This document shows positions 1-11,142 of a stretch of DNA of 64,000 nt, in pieces. Numbering within the stretch: the first letter of the stretch is position 1; each line of letters starts with the position of its first letter. The translations under genes and the position numbers were made by a program. Under the pieces are notes generated by a model. That model saw nothing but the letters and a program-made list of their open reading frames with translations. It did not search any database and was not told the origin of the DNA. The stretch is from Flavobacterium sharifuzzamanii. Lineage in GTDB: Bacteria > Bacteroidota > Bacteroidia > Flavobacteriales > Flavobacteriaceae. The DNA is taken from contig NZ_QJGZ01000036.1 in assembly GCF_003254585.1 (NCBI RefSeq), positions 62,001 to 126,000 on the forward strand, written 5' to 3'.

Positions 1-1439
<1,439 letters not shown>

Positions 1440-1520
1440 TAATTATATTCTGTGAAGATGTAACATTTGAGTTAAACTCATTACTAATAACCTTCAACGA
1501 GTAACTTTTTTAAATTAATA

Positions 1521-3434
1521 ATGGAAGAAAAAAAATTAGACCTCAATTCAATCATTGGTTTTGTATTGATCTTTGGAATTTTGATTTGGATTATGTATCA
1601 AAATCAGCCTTCTGAAAAAGAAATCGCTGCTGAAAAAGCCAAGAAAGAATTAGTTGCTAAACAAGAAGCACAAGCAAAAGCAGATAAAGCTAAAACTGCG
1701 TCATTACCAGCTGCAGCTGTAACTCCTGGAGATACAGTTCAATTGGCTCAATTGCAAAAAACTTTAGGAGGATTTGCTTATTCTGCAACACTTCCTTCTG
1801 CAAAAGAAGCTTTTACTACAATCGAAAACGAAAAATTAAGATTAAAGATTGCTAATAAAGGTGGTTATATTGTTGAAGCTACTTTAAAAGAATTTGAAAA
1901 GTTTAAAAAAGGTTCTGGGCAGTTAGTTGAGTTAATTAAAGACAACAACTCAAACTTAAACTTACAGCTTCTTACTACAGACAATAGAACATTAAATTCT
2001 AAAGATTTATATTTTGAACCAACATTAGAAAAAATTGGAGCAGACCAAGTTCTTTCTATGCGTTTGAAAGCTGGAGCAAATGAGTTTTTAGAATACAAAT
2101 ATATTCTTAAACCAAATGATTATTTAGTAGGTTTTGATATTCGCTCTCAAGGATTAAACAGAGTTTTAAATTCTGCTAAACCATTAAATTTAGCATGGGA
2201 TTTAAAAACATACAGAAACGAAAAAAGTGTTTCTTATGAAAATCGTTTTGCTGAAATTAACTACAAGTATGGAGATGCAAAATATAGTTATGTAAATAGT
2301 CATGGGCAAGGAAAAGAAGAAACGCCTGAGAAACTTAGTTATGTAGCTTTTAAACAGCATTTCTTTGCTACTATTTTATCTACAGAAAAGCCTTTCGAAA
2401 CTTCAAAATTGCAATCTGACGATTTAGTTAAGGATGAAAAGATTGATACTGTTTTTACTAAACAGTTTAGAGCAAATTTACCTTTAGCGTTTACAAACGG
2501 AGAGATCGATTACAAAATGAATTTGTACATGGGTCCTGTGGATTACAAAACATTAAAAGCTTACGATAAAAATTTCGATAAAATCATTCCTTTAGGATGG
2601 GGAATTTTTGGATGGATTAACAAATTAATTTTCATCCCATTATTCGGATTCTTAAGTTCAACAGTTGGATTGTCATTAGGAATTGCTATTATCATTTTTA
2701 CGATTATCATCAAATTGGCCATGTCGCCAATTACCTATAAGTCATTCTTGTCTCAGGCTAAAATGAAAGTTTTAAGACCTGATATCGCTGAGTTGGGAGA
2801 GAAATTCAAAAAAGACCCAATGAAGAAACAACAAGAAACAATGAAACTGTACAATAAAGCAGGAGTAAACCCAATGGCAGGATGTATTCCAGCATTGATT
2901 CAGCTTCCATTTATGTATGCATCGTTCCAGTTTTTCCCTGCAGCGTTTGAATTAAGACAAAAAAGCTTCCTTTGGGCAGACGATTTATCATCTTTTGACT
3001 CGATTGTAAAATTACCATTCAACATTCCAATGTATGGAGATCACATCAGTTTGTTCCCAATCTTGGCGGCAATTGCGATTTTCTTCTACATGAAAATGAC
3101 TTCAGGAGACCAACAAATGGCAGCTCCTCAACAAGAAGGTATGCCAGATATGGCAAAAATGATGAAAATCATGATTTATGTTTCGCCATTAATGATGTTG
3201 ATTTTCTTCAATAGTTACGGAGCTGGATTGAGTTTGTACAACTTTATTTCAAACTTAATTACAATCGGAATTATGTTTGTTATCAAGAATTATATTGTAG
3301 ACAGTGATAAGATTCACGCTCAAATTCAAGAAAATAAACAAAGAGAGCCTAAAAAGCCAAGTAAGTTCCAACAGCGTCTTCAAGAAGTAATGGAACAACA
3401 AGAAGCAGCAAAAGCTCAGAATAAGAAAAAATAA
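1521..3434 (+). CDS. yidC: Membrane protein insertase YidC
   Basis: YidC inserts and folds inner-membrane proteins, alone or with SecYEG. The 637-residue protein has an N-terminal membrane anchor (IIGFVLIFGILIWIMY, residues 12-27), a charged Ala/Lys linker, a large periplasmic domain to about residue 350, and a C-terminal 60KD_IMP core with several membrane segments beginning near GWGIFGWINKLIFIPLF. The segment GVNPMAGCIPALIQLPFMYA is typical of the family. The tail is basic (KKPSKFQQRL and a lysine-rich end), as expected for ribosome contact. A hairpin terminator follows directly. Confidence 0.96.
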   Translation: MEEKKLDLNSIIGFVLIFGILIWIMYQNQPSEKEIAAEKAKKELVAKQEAQAKADKAKTASLPAAAVTPGDTVQLAQLQKTLGGFAYSATLPSAKEAFTTIENEKLRLKIANKGGYIVEATLKEFEKFKKGSGQLVELIKDNNSNLNLQLLTTDNRTLNSKDLYFEPTLEKIGADQVLSMRLKAGANEFLEYKYILKPNDYLVGFDIRSQGLNRVLNSAKPLNLAWDLKTYRNEKSVSYENRFAEINYKYGDAKYSYVNSHGQGKEETPEKLSYVAFKQHFFATILSTEKPFETSKLQSDDLVKDEKIDTVFTKQFRANLPLAFTNGEIDYKMNLYMGPVDYKTLKAYDKNFDKIIPLGWGIFGWINKLIFIPLFGFLSSTVGLSLGIAIIIFTIIIKLAMSPITYKSFLSQAKMKVLRPDIAELGEKFKKDPMKKQQETMKLYNKAGVNPMAGCIPALIQLPFMYASFQFFPAAFELRQKSFLWADDLSSFDSIVKLPFNIPMYGDHISLFPILAAIAIFFYMKMTSGDQQMAAPQQEGMPDMAKMMKIMIYVSPLMMLIFFNSYGAGLSLYNFISNLITIGIMFVIKNYIVDSDKIHAQIQENKQREPKKPSKFQQRLQEVMEQQEAAKAQNKKK

Positions 3435-3448
3435 TTCTCAATAAAAAA

Positions 3449-3474
3449 AATCTCGATTTAATCGGGATTTTTTT
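3449..3474 (+). terminator. Rho-independent terminator after yidC
   Basis: A 9-bp stem (AATCTCGAT with ATCGGGATT, one G-T pair) around a TTA loop is followed by a run of T. It starts 14 bases after the yidC stop codon. Confidence 0.85.
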
Positions 3475-3529
3475 ATACCATTATAATTTATAATTAAGAT
3501 TTTCGTTTAGCTTAAAAATAGAATTTACC

Positions 3530-4255
3530 ATGATCTCAAAAAAAATCATATTTGGACTATTATTCCTAACTGCATTAGTTTCAAATGCCCAAACTGATAT
3601 TAATAAAGTTGATGCAGGAGGGAAAAAAGACGGACTTTGGAAAGGTACTTATACCGAATCTAAACGTCCTCGCTACGAAGGAACTTTTGATCACGGAAAA
3701 GAAACTGGTGTTTTTAAATTTTTTGATGATACAAAAAAAGGAGATATTATAGCTACGAGAGATTTTAGTGAAAATGATGGAAGTTCATACACTATTTTTT
3801 ATGATCAGAATAAAAACAAAGTGAGCGAAGGAAAAGAGATTGGAAAAGCTCGCGAAGGAGAATGGAAATATTATCATAAAGCTTCTAAAGTTTTGATGAC
3901 AGTTGAGAATTATAGAAACGGAAAACTAGAAGGTTTAAAAACTATTTATTATCCAAATGCTCAATTAGCAGAAGAGATGACATATAAAAATGGTTTGAAA
4001 GAAGGACCGTATAAAAAAATAGGACAGGACGGAACGCTTTTAGAAGAATCCTATTTTGTAAATAACGAATACAACGGACAGACTGTTTTCTATGATTCAG
4101 ACAAATCTGTTGCTTCTAAGGGGAAATTTGTAAATGGTAAAAAGGCAGGAATCTGGCAGTTCTATCAAAAAGGGAAATTGGTAAAAGAAGTGAATATGAG
4201 TGATCCTAAAAATACTAATAAGGCTTCTGAAAAAGGCGCAGCGCCGAAAAAGTAG
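3530..4255 (+). CDS. Exported MORN-like (YwqK-type) repeat protein
   Basis: The 241-residue product begins with a signal peptide (MISKKIIFGLLFLTALVSNAQ, cleavage likely after NAQ). The rest is a series of short repeats built on G-K-x-x-G-x-W and E-G-x-x-x-x-Y/F-Y, for example GKKDGLWKGTY, GKAREGEWKYY, GKLEGLKTIYY and GKKAGIWQFYQ. This is the pattern of the toxin-antitoxin YwqK or MORN-repeat variant family. Such proteins are common in Flavobacteriia and have no established biochemical role, and there is no sign of an actual toxin or antitoxin here. It is a single gene after the yidC terminator. Confidence 0.75.
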   Translation: MISKKIIFGLLFLTALVSNAQTDINKVDAGGKKDGLWKGTYTESKRPRYEGTFDHGKETGVFKFFDDTKKGDIIATRDFSENDGSSYTIFYDQNKNKVSEGKEIGKAREGEWKYYHKASKVLMTVENYRNGKLEGLKTIYYPNAQLAEEMTYKNGLKEGPYKKIGQDGTLLEESYFVNNEYNGQTVFYDSDKSVASKGKFVNGKKAGIWQFYQKGKLVKEVNMSDPKNTNKASEKGAAPKK

Positions 4256-4315
4256 TAGTCTAAAAAGTTCAGAACTCATTCATTAAAAAATAAAATAGGT
4301 AAAGAATAAATTGTT

Positions 4316-4323
4316 TACATTTG
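4316..4323 (+). promoter_or_regulatory. Promoter -7 element for the DUF4956 gene
   Basis: TACATTTG matches the Bacteroidota -7 consensus TAnnTTTG and lies 22 bases before the ATG at 4346. No clear TTG -33 element was seen. Confidence 0.55.
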
Positions 4324-4345
4324 AGTAACCAATTTATTCTAACCA

Positions 4346-4903
4346 ATGGATTTAAATGAACTTTTAGGACGATTTTCACTGTTGTTTTGCTCAATTTTAG
4401 TTCTGTATTTTTTTTCCAACAGAAAAGATAATGCAACCATAAATCCGTTGATGGTTATTGTTGGGCTTTGTACTTTTTCTCTTTGTTACCTTTTTACTAA
4501 AATCGAAATCGGAGTCGGAATCGGGTTTGGATTATTTGCGATTTTTTCGATACTTCGTTTTAGAACACAATCCTTTACCGTAAATGCAATCATCTTTCTT
4601 TTTGCAACGATTACATTATCTATTTTAGACATTATGTATCCGTTTGAAAAGATTGAATTATTATTGTTTTTTCAAATTATTATAATCGGATTTTATATTG
4701 TTGCTTCAATTATTGTCAACAAAAAAGCTTCAAAATACCTGAATTCTGTAGATCTAAAAATTCCGCTTGACGATAATTTTTCTTTAAATTCAGAAGCAAT
4801 TCGAAAATCAATTCAGGAGAAAATTAAGATTGAAGATTTCGATTTTAGAATTGTACTAATCAACACTTCAAGCAACGAAATAGATTTGTTAGTATTCTAT
4901 TAA
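4346..4903 (+). CDS. DUF4956 family membrane protein
   Basis: The first about 135 of 185 residues are membrane-embedded, with about four hydrophobic segments. The central GIGFGLFAIFSILRFRTQSF is the signature stretch of DUF4956. The C-terminal 55 residues are soluble and charged and are probably cytoplasmic. DUF4956 genes often neighbour CotH-type kinase genes and VTC-type polyphosphate polymerase genes, but neither is visible here. Instead the gene converges on an exported ATP-grasp protein. The two stop codons overlap on opposite strands within TTAA at 4900-4903. Its function is unknown. Confidence 0.8.
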   Translation: MDLNELLGRFSLLFCSILVLYFFSNRKDNATINPLMVIVGLCTFSLCYLFTKIEIGVGIGFGLFAIFSILRFRTQSFTVNAIIFLFATITLSILDIMYPFEKIELLLFFQIIIIGFYIVASIIVNKKASKYLNSVDLKIPLDDNFSLNSEAIRKSIQEKIKIEDFDFRIVLINTSSNEIDLLVFY

Positions 4904-6777
4904 TCGTTAAAAGGACGAACTTGTTTAATGTATAAATCTCTTTTTTCTCCCACAATTTTAAACTCGATATCTACAGGATGAAATTGATTTTTTCGCCAAT
5001 ATCGATACATTTTGGTTTCAATTTTTTTACTGACATCATACAGATTGCTCATTTCTTTTCTGGTCAATAAAGGTTCATTATTGTTTAAATTTGAATTAGA
5101 AGTATAATCGATATCAAAATCGGTTTCGTCTTTTCCGTCATTAAAATGATAGGCCACAAATTGTTCGCAGATTTCTCCTTTTTCGGGTTTTACAACCGAG
5201 TTTTCTCCTTTTTGGACATTAACCGTAATTCCAGAAAAATTTTCTCTAAATATATTTTTAGTGATAATGACACCATTTGCTAGTTCGTCAGGAAAAGAAC
5301 GATGCACTAAAACGCCCATTGCAATATTTTGCTGATCAATTCCAAAAAGTTCTCTTTCGTTATACGAAGCCTCATTCCAGACACTTGCCCAAACTTGTTT
5401 GATTGCTTTTTCGAAAGTTTTGATAGAATCTCCTAAAATTCCAGTTTTAGAATCGTACAATCCAGCACCATTAAAGTCATCCAGATCTTCTGCGTTTGTT
5501 GATGAACGAAATCTAAAATTTTTGAATTTAGCATCTTTAAATGCAATGTTCAATTTCGAAATTAATTCAGGATCAATAGGTTCTTTTTTTATAGCATCTC
5601 TAATCTTCTTAAGCTGATTATTAATCCAAACTGTAGAATCTTTTTGAGGAAAAGCCAAAAGTTCTGCAATTAAAGGAGAGATAGATGCCTTCTGAATGTG
5701 TTTCGTATAAAAATAAAACGGAATAGCATGTGCATTTTCGGGTACTTTAAACGGAATTTCTTTTGAAATCGCAATTAAATACGCCATGTTTTGTGCTTTC
5801 GAACCAATGTAATTAACTCCTTTTTTTGGAATTTCAGATAAGTTGACTAATTCGGTAACGCTATTATCAATAATTAGATTTTTCTTTTTTCCAGAAGATT
5901 TCACTGGAATTTTTTTAGTTGTTTCTTTTATGAAAAAAGTATCAACTTCTATTTTTAATTCTACTTTTTTAGAAAGAAGTCTTTTGATATTGTTGTCTTT
6001 TTCAATGTCAGTATAAGCCATAATCGGAATCTTTCTGTTTTTCCCTAACAGAACCAAGTGGCTTAACGGAGTTTGAAGTTCATTTACTATAATTCCTCGA
6101 ACATTTGGAAGAATATCTGGAGTTCCGTCTAAAATAATGATTTCATCAGAATTAGGTTTTGCGGTCTCTAATTCTTTGATTTTGTATTTCTTCAGAATTC
6201 CGATATTACTGCCTCGAACAACTTCCTGATATTTAATTTCTCCAAAAATATGATCTGATTTGACACACGGAATTTTGAATTTCTGCTGTTGAAACCATTC
6301 CATCATTTCTGGATTATTCAGATAAAATTTTAGTTTTTCACCAATAAAAGTGGAATTTTTGACCATATTGAAAAAACGTTCAATCAATGGCAAAGGCATA
6401 TGATCTGAAGCGGCGAGTTCAAAAATCCATTTATCAGTTCCTTTGATGTGGTTTAAATTTCCGAGAAGAAAATCTCTGTTTTTCTCCGTATCGCTATAAT
6501 TTTCATTGTTAAAAATTTCAAGATCATGACTGTAGCCCAAATAATTGACAACGAAATCATAGTGAAGTAAAATAACGCTACTGTTGAAATAATACATTTT
6601 CTGTTTTCGAAGATCATAAATCACTTTTACAGATTCGATGTTTGAAAATTTATCAGACAAAGGTTTTCCTCTAAATGCCTTGTAAGCTTCATAATTTGGC
6701 AGGGACGCGCTAAATCGCTGCGCACATAAAGAAGTTAGGGCAAGAAAGAAAAACAGGCTGTAAATGTATTTTTTCAT
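4900..6777 (-). CDS. Exported PEP/pyruvate-binding (PEP-synthase-like) phosphotransferase
   Basis: The 625-residue protein starts with a signal peptide (MKKYIYSLFFFLALTSLCAQ, cleavage near residue 20). Residues about 210-260 look like the swivelling phosphohistidine domain of PEP-utilising enzymes, with TPLSHLVLLGKNRKIPIMA and His240. Residues about 320-622 look like the PPDK N-terminal ATP-grasp domain: a glycine-loop remnant IGSKAQNMAYL, the substrate motif FRFRSSTNAEDLDDFNGAG (421-439), and the closing DIEFKI...LYIKQVRP. The order (His domain before ATP-grasp) resembles glucan water dikinase rather than PEP synthase. No PEP-binding TIM barrel is visible. Export of an ATP-grasp enzyme is unexpected. 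The substrate is unknown and activity is unproven. Confidence 0.8.
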   Translation of the reverse strand: MKKYIYSLFFFLALTSLCAQRFSASLPNYEAYKAFRGKPLSDKFSNIESVKVIYDLRKQKMYYFNSSVILLHYDFVVNYLGYSHDLEIFNNENYSDTEKNRDFLLGNLNHIKGTDKWIFELAASDHMPLPLIERFFNMVKNSTFIGEKLKFYLNNPEMMEWFQQQKFKIPCVKSDHIFGEIKYQEVVRGSNIGILKKYKIKELETAKPNSDEIIILDGTPDILPNVRGIIVNELQTPLSHLVLLGKNRKIPIMAYTDIEKDNNIKRLLSKKVELKIEVDTFFIKETTKKIPVKSSGKKKNLIIDNSVTELVNLSEIPKKGVNYIGSKAQNMAYLIAISKEIPFKVPENAHAIPFYFYTKHIQKASISPLIAELLAFPQKDSTVWINNQLKKIRDAIKKEPIDPELISKLNIAFKDAKFKNFRFRSSTNAEDLDDFNGAGLYDSKTGILGDSIKTFEKAIKQVWASVWNEASYNERELFGIDQQNIAMGVLVHRSFPDELANGVIITKNIFRENFSGITVNVQKGENSVVKPEKGEICEQFVAYHFNDGKDETDFDIDYTSNSNLNNNEPLLTRKEMSNLYDVSKKIETKMYRYWRKNQFHPVDIEFKIVGEKRDLYIKQVRPFND

Positions 6778-6884
6778 GTTTTAAAAATGTATGACTAAAT
6801 GTAATTAAAAAAGTAATAAGTTTTATCTACTGCGGGATTGCTTAAACTAATGAAAACCATGGTGAAATTTTCTATTATTTGGTG

Positions 6885-6892
6885 TACCTTTG
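6885..6892 (+). promoter_or_regulatory. Promoter -7 element for mnmA
   Basis: TACCTTTG fits TAnnTTTG and lies 27 bases upstream of the mnmA ATG. Confidence 0.6.
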
Positions 6893-6919
6893 CAACCTTA
6901 AAAAATTAAACATTTCAAA

Positions 6920-8107
6920 ATGAAACGAGTAGTTGTTGGACTTTCAGGTGGAGTAGATTCTAGTGTTGCAGCATATTTATTGCAACAGCAGGGATACGAA
7001 GTTATTGGCCTTTTCATGAAGAACTGGCACGATGATTCGGTTACTATTTCTAACGAATGTCCGTGGCTGGAAGACAGTAACGATGCTTTACTTGTTGCTG
7101 AAAAACTCGGAATACCGTTTCAAACTGTTGATTTAAGCGAAGAATACAAAGAAAAAATCGTTGACTACATGTTTAACGAATACGAAAAAGGGAGAACTCC
7201 AAATCCTGACGTGCTTTGTAATCGCGAAATCAAATTTGATGTTTTTATGAAAATCGCTTTAAGTCTTGGTGCAGATTATGTAGCAACAGGACATTATTGC
7301 CAAAAAAGCGAAATTGAAGTGGACGGAAAACCAGTTTATCAATTAATTGCTGGAAATGACCTTAACAAAGATCAGTCATACTTTTTATGCCAGTTGTCTC
7401 AAGAGCAATTGTCAAAAGCTTTGTTTCCTATTGGAGCTTTAACAAAACCAGAAGTACGCGAAATTGCTGCCGAAATGGAATTGGTTACAGCTGAAAAGAA
7501 AGATTCTCAAGGTTTATGTTTTATTGGAAAAGTTCGTCTTCCTGAATTTTTACAGCAAAAACTACAGCCAAAAGATGGCAAGATTGTTCAGGTTGATAAA
7601 AATGATCCTATCTATACTATTGAGAAATCGGCTGAACTTTCTTTAGAAGAAAGACTAAAATTGGAGTCTCAGAAACTAGACTATATTCCAACAATGGGAA
7701 AAGTGGTTGGGAAACACCAAGGCGCTCATTATTTTACAGTTGGACAAAGAAAAGGTTTAAATGTAGGAGGAACGGTAGATCCTTTATTTGTAATTGCTAC
7801 TGATGTAGATACGAATACCATTTACACAGGTATGTCTAGCGAGCATCCAGGTTTATTTAAAAAAGCGCTTTTTGTTGGAAAATCTGAAGTGCACTGGATC
7901 AGAGAAGACATGACTCTGAAAGCGGGTGAGAAAATGGAAGTAATGGCTAGAATTCGTTACCGCCAGCCTTTACAAAAAGCAGTTTTGTATCAGTTTGAAG
8001 AAGGAATGTATGTGGAGTTTGAAGAGCCACAGTCTGCTATTACAGAAGGACAATTTGTTGCTTGGTATTTAGAAAATGAATTAGTTGGTTCGGGAGTAAT
8101 TTCTTAG
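6920..8107 (+). CDS. mnmA: tRNA-specific 2-thiouridylase MnmA
   Basis: MnmA makes 2-thiouridine at wobble position 34 of tRNAs for Lys, Glu and Gln, activating U34 with ATP and taking sulfur from a relay. The 395-residue protein has the PP-loop SGGVDSS (residues 9-15). The two catalytic cysteines are placed as in the family: Cys100 in [13 protein letters not shown] and Cys200 in DSQGLCFIG. The tRNA-binding segment GHYC and the C-terminal beta-barrel region are present. It is a single gene with its own promoter and a full-length family member. Confidence 0.97.
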   Translation: MKRVVVGLSGGVDSSVAAYLLQQQGYEVIGLFMKNWHDDSVTISNECPWLEDSNDALLVAEKLGIPFQTVDLSEEYKEKIVDYMFNEYEKGRTPNPDVLCNREIKFDVFMKIALSLGADYVATGHYCQKSEIEVDGKPVYQLIAGNDLNKDQSYFLCQLSQEQLSKALFPIGALTKPEVREIAAEMELVTAEKKDSQGLCFIGKVRLPEFLQQKLQPKDGKIVQVDKNDPIYTIEKSAELSLEERLKLESQKLDYIPTMGKVVGKHQGAHYFTVGQRKGLNVGGTVDPLFVIATDVDTNTIYTGMSSEHPGLFKKALFVGKSEVHWIREDMTLKAGEKMEVMARIRYRQPLQKAVLYQFEEGMYVEFEEPQSAITEGQFVAWYLENELVGSGVIS

Positions 8108-8151
8108 CTTTATACTTTATTTGGGAGTAAATCCCTTAAAGGTATAAATAT

Positions 8152-9759
8152 ATGAGATGTAGCTTTACTTTTCTTTTATTACTTCTTTCGTTTACAGTAT
8201 TTTCACAAGAAGATGCGTGGGTCTATTTTAATGGAAAACCTAATGCACAAACTTTCTATGATAATCCGCTAACCGAACTTTCGCAAAGGGCTTTGGATCG
8301 AAGAACGAACCAAAATATCCCATTAGCTATTACAGATGCTCCTCTGGAAACTTCGTATGTAAACCAAATTGCTTCAAGTACAGGAATTACTGTGAAAGCG
8401 CAATCAAAATGGCTGAATGCACTTCATATTCAAGGAACTCAATCGAATATTAATGCCTTAAAAACACTGTCTTTTGTTTCTAGGGTAGAGTTTGCCGATA
8501 GAACTTTAAATACTACAGGGAAAAGAGTTTCTGAAGCTTCGGTAAACCAAGTTCACGAACAGTTAAAGACTACAATTGATTATTCTTACGGAAATTCTGC
8601 GAATCAAATTCAGATGCTAAATGGACAAGTTCTCCATCAGCAGAATTTTACAGGAGAAGGAAAAATTATAGCGGTTATGGATGGCGGTTTTCCAGGCGTT
8701 AATACTGCGCAACCATTTGAAAATCTTAGAAATAATAATAAAATTCTAGGCGGTTATGATTATACTACCAGAAACAGTAATTTCTATACGGGTGATTCTC
8801 ATGGGACTTCGGTGCTTTCAACAATGGGAGGTTTTAAAACAAATTCGTTAGTTGGCACAGCTCCAAATGCCTCATATTATCTTTTTATTACAGAAATTCA
8901 AGCTCAAGAGATTCCGTTGGAAGAGTCGCTGTGGGTAGAAGCTGCGGAAAAGGCTGATGCTCTAGGTGTTGATATAATTACTACTTCATTGGGGTATTTT
9001 TTGGATAGAGACGAAATTAGATACAATCACACCTATAGCGAGATGAATGGAACTACGACTTTTATTTCTCGCGGTGCTGAAATTGCTTTTAGCAAAGGAA
9101 TTTTGGTTTTGGCATCTGCTGGAAATGAAGGAACTCAACCAGAAAAACACATTGGTGCTCCTGCAGATGCTGTTTCAGTGTTGGCAATCGGTTCTGTTAA
9201 TGCTTCTAAAGTAAGAGCTAGTTCAAGTTCAATCGGGCCAAGTTATGATGGAAGAATGAAGCCAGATGTTATGGCACAAGGAGTATCGGCGGTAGTTTCT
9301 GATGCAAATGGGAATATTGGTACAGCAAACGGAACTTCATTTTCATGCCCAATAATGGCGGGAATGGCGGCTTCTTTATGGCAGGCATTTCCAACTAAAA
9401 CGAATAAAGAAATTAGACAAATGATTTTGGCTTCTGCTGATAGGTATGCGAATCCAAATAACAATTATGGATATGGAATTCCAAATTTTGGTGCAACATT
9501 AAGCGTTGACAGCTTTATTGCAGAAGCTTCGTTTGCGGTGTATCCAAATCCAGCTAAAAATGAGGTTTCGTTTTCTTTTTTAAATGAAAATAATACTGCA
9601 TCAATAACCATTTATTCTATCTTAGGACAAAAATTAATAGAAGAAAAAATCAATAATTCAAATCCAGTTCTTTCCTTACAATCACTTCAAAGCGGATTGT
9701 ATATCTATAGTTTTGATGCCGATAATCTGCATAAAACAGGAAAAATAATCAAGCAATAA
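8152..9759 (+). CDS. Secreted S8 (subtilisin-type) serine protease with T9SS tail
   Basis: The 535-residue protein has a signal peptide (MRCSFTFLLLLLSFTVFSQ), a propeptide-like region to about residue 150, and the subtilase catalytic triad: Asp177 in AVMDGG, His217 in GDSHGTS and Ser396 in NGTSFSCP. The oxyanion segment SAGNEG is near residue 322. From about residue 461 there is a type IX secretion sorting domain (AVYPNPAKNEVSF, ending KTGKIIKQ), so the protease is probably secreted or attached to the cell surface. The nitronate monooxygenase gene follows after 5 bp and is probably co-transcribed, although the functions look unrelated. Confidence 0.93.
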   Translation: MRCSFTFLLLLLSFTVFSQEDAWVYFNGKPNAQTFYDNPLTELSQRALDRRTNQNIPLAITDAPLETSYVNQIASSTGITVKAQSKWLNALHIQGTQSNINALKTLSFVSRVEFADRTLNTTGKRVSEASVNQVHEQLKTTIDYSYGNSANQIQMLNGQVLHQQNFTGEGKIIAVMDGGFPGVNTAQPFENLRNNNKILGGYDYTTRNSNFYTGDSHGTSVLSTMGGFKTNSLVGTAPNASYYLFITEIQAQEIPLEESLWVEAAEKADALGVDIITTSLGYFLDRDEIRYNHTYSEMNGTTTFISRGAEIAFSKGILVLASAGNEGTQPEKHIGAPADAVSVLAIGSVNASKVRASSSSIGPSYDGRMKPDVMAQGVSAVVSDANGNIGTANGTSFSCPIMAGMAASLWQAFPTKTNKEIRQMILASADRYANPNNNYGYGIPNFGATLSVDSFIAEASFAVYPNPAKNEVSFSFLNENNTASITIYSILGQKLIEEKINNSNPVLSLQSLQSGLYIYSFDADNLHKTGKIIKQ

Positions 9760-9764
9760 TTTTA

Positions 9765-10709
9765 ATGAATAAAATCACCCAACTTTTCAATATAAAATAT
9801 CCAATCATTCAAGGCGGAATGATCTGGAACAGCGGTTATAAATTGGCTTCGGCCGTAAGTAATGCAGGAGGTTTAGGGCTTATTGGTGCAGGTTCGATGT
9901 ATCCAGAAGTTTTAAGAGAACACATTCAAAAATGCAAAAAAGCAACTGATAAACCTTTTGGAGTAAACATTCCGATGTTATATCCAAACATTGAAGAAAT
10001 TATGAATATAGTAGTCGAAGAAGGCGTAAAAATTGTCTTTACTTCGGCTGGGAATCCTAAAACTTGGACTTCATTTTTGAAAGAAAGAGGAATTACAGTT
10101 GTTCATGTGGTTAGCAGTAGTCTTTTTGCTTTGAAAGCACAAGATGCTGGAGTAGATGCAGTTGTCGCCGAGGGTTTCGAAGCGGGTGGACATAACGGTC
10201 GTGAAGAAACTACAACATTGACTTTGATTCCGATGGTAAAAGAAAAAATCAAGATTCCATTGATTGCTGCAGGAGGAATCGCTACAGGAAGAGGAATGTT
10301 GGCTGCAATGATTTTGGGAGCAGATGGCGTTCAGGTTGGAAGTCGTTTTGCTGCTTCTATAGAATCTTCTTCACACAATAATTTTAAAGAAACCATAGTT
10401 AATACTATAGAAGGAGGTACACAATTGACTTTGAAAGAATTAGCACCAGTTCGATTGATAAAGAACAAATTTTATCAGGATGTTCAGGATTTGTATCAAA
10501 AATGCCCTTCTAAAGAAGAATTAGTTCAGCTTTTAGGAAGAGCAAGAGCTAAAAAAGGAATGTTTGAAGGAGATTTGGATGAGGGAGAATTAGAAATTGG
10601 ACAAGTAGCAGGTCTAATCCATAAAATTTTACCAGTTGAAGAAATTGTTCAACAAATGATGGCTGAATTTGAAACCGCATCCAAAGAAAAGATTACATTT
10701 GAGTTTTAA
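9765..10709 (+). CDS. Nitronate monooxygenase / FabK-like FMN enzyme
   Basis: This 314-residue TIM-barrel flavoprotein opens with KYPIIQGGMIWNSGYKLASAVSNAGGLGLIG, the FMN-binding start of the 2-nitropropane dioxygenase family. EAGGHNG carries the likely active-site histidine. PLIAAGGIATGRGMLAAMILGADGVQVGSRF is the phosphate-binding end. Family members oxidise nitronates or reduce enoyl-ACP (FabK). Sequence alone does not separate these roles, and nitronate monooxygenase is the safer name. It follows the protease gene by 5 bp. Confidence 0.85.
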   Translation: MNKITQLFNIKYPIIQGGMIWNSGYKLASAVSNAGGLGLIGAGSMYPEVLREHIQKCKKATDKPFGVNIPMLYPNIEEIMNIVVEEGVKIVFTSAGNPKTWTSFLKERGITVVHVVSSSLFALKAQDAGVDAVVAEGFEAGGHNGREETTTLTLIPMVKEKIKIPLIAAGGIATGRGMLAAMILGADGVQVGSRFAASIESSSHNNFKETIVNTIEGGTQLTLKELAPVRLIKNKFYQDVQDLYQKCPSKEELVQLLGRARAKKGMFEGDLDEGELEIGQVAGLIHKILPVEEIVQQMMAEFETASKEKITFEF

Positions 10710-10729
10710 TTACCTGCAAGAAATATTTT

Positions 10730-11140
10730 ATGAATTTCCTACGCCCCTACATATTGTTACTATTTTTAGCTTTTGGATTGCAACAGATTCAGAGTCAGTC
10801 TTATCATTTTAAAACTTCAGGGTTTAGTGTTCTGGAAAAAAATGAAAGAGGAAAGTGGGGTGAATGGTCTAATCTAGATTTGGTAAATCTTTCAGTTGTT
10901 TTAGATACCGATAAGCATAGAATTGTAGTCTATTCTCAAGAAATCCAGCTTTACAATATTTTGGATTATATCGAAAGAGAAGAAAACGATACTGATATTA
11001 CCTACTCTTTCATTTGCAAAGATAATGACGGACGGGAATGTAAATTATCAATCATAACTCGAAAAAAACAAGACTATCGAAAACAGCTTTATATCAATTA
11101 CGACGATCATATAATTGTGTATAATATTATTACAGTATAA
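10730..11140 (+). CDS. Exported protein of unknown function
   Basis: I do not recognise a family for this 136-residue protein. It begins with a signal peptide (ILLLFLAFGLQQIQSQS, cleavage after about residue 22). The mature part is charged and beta-rich, with the segment ICKDNDGRECKLSII containing two cysteines that could form a disulfide. It lies 20 bp after the nitronate monooxygenase gene and ends at a bidirectional terminator embedded in a repeat. Confidence 0.65.
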   Translation: MNFLRPYILLLFLAFGLQQIQSQSYHFKTSGFSVLEKNERGKWGEWSNLDLVNLSVVLDTDKHRIVVYSQEIQLYNILDYIEREENDTDITYSFICKDNDGRECKLSIITRKKQDYRKQLYINYDDHIIVYNIITV

Positions 11141-11142
11141 TA

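Noticed and set aside
4900..4903. Overlap of DUF4956 and the ATP-grasp gene as a frameshift or fusion
   Set aside because: The genes are on opposite strands and both have complete stop codons.
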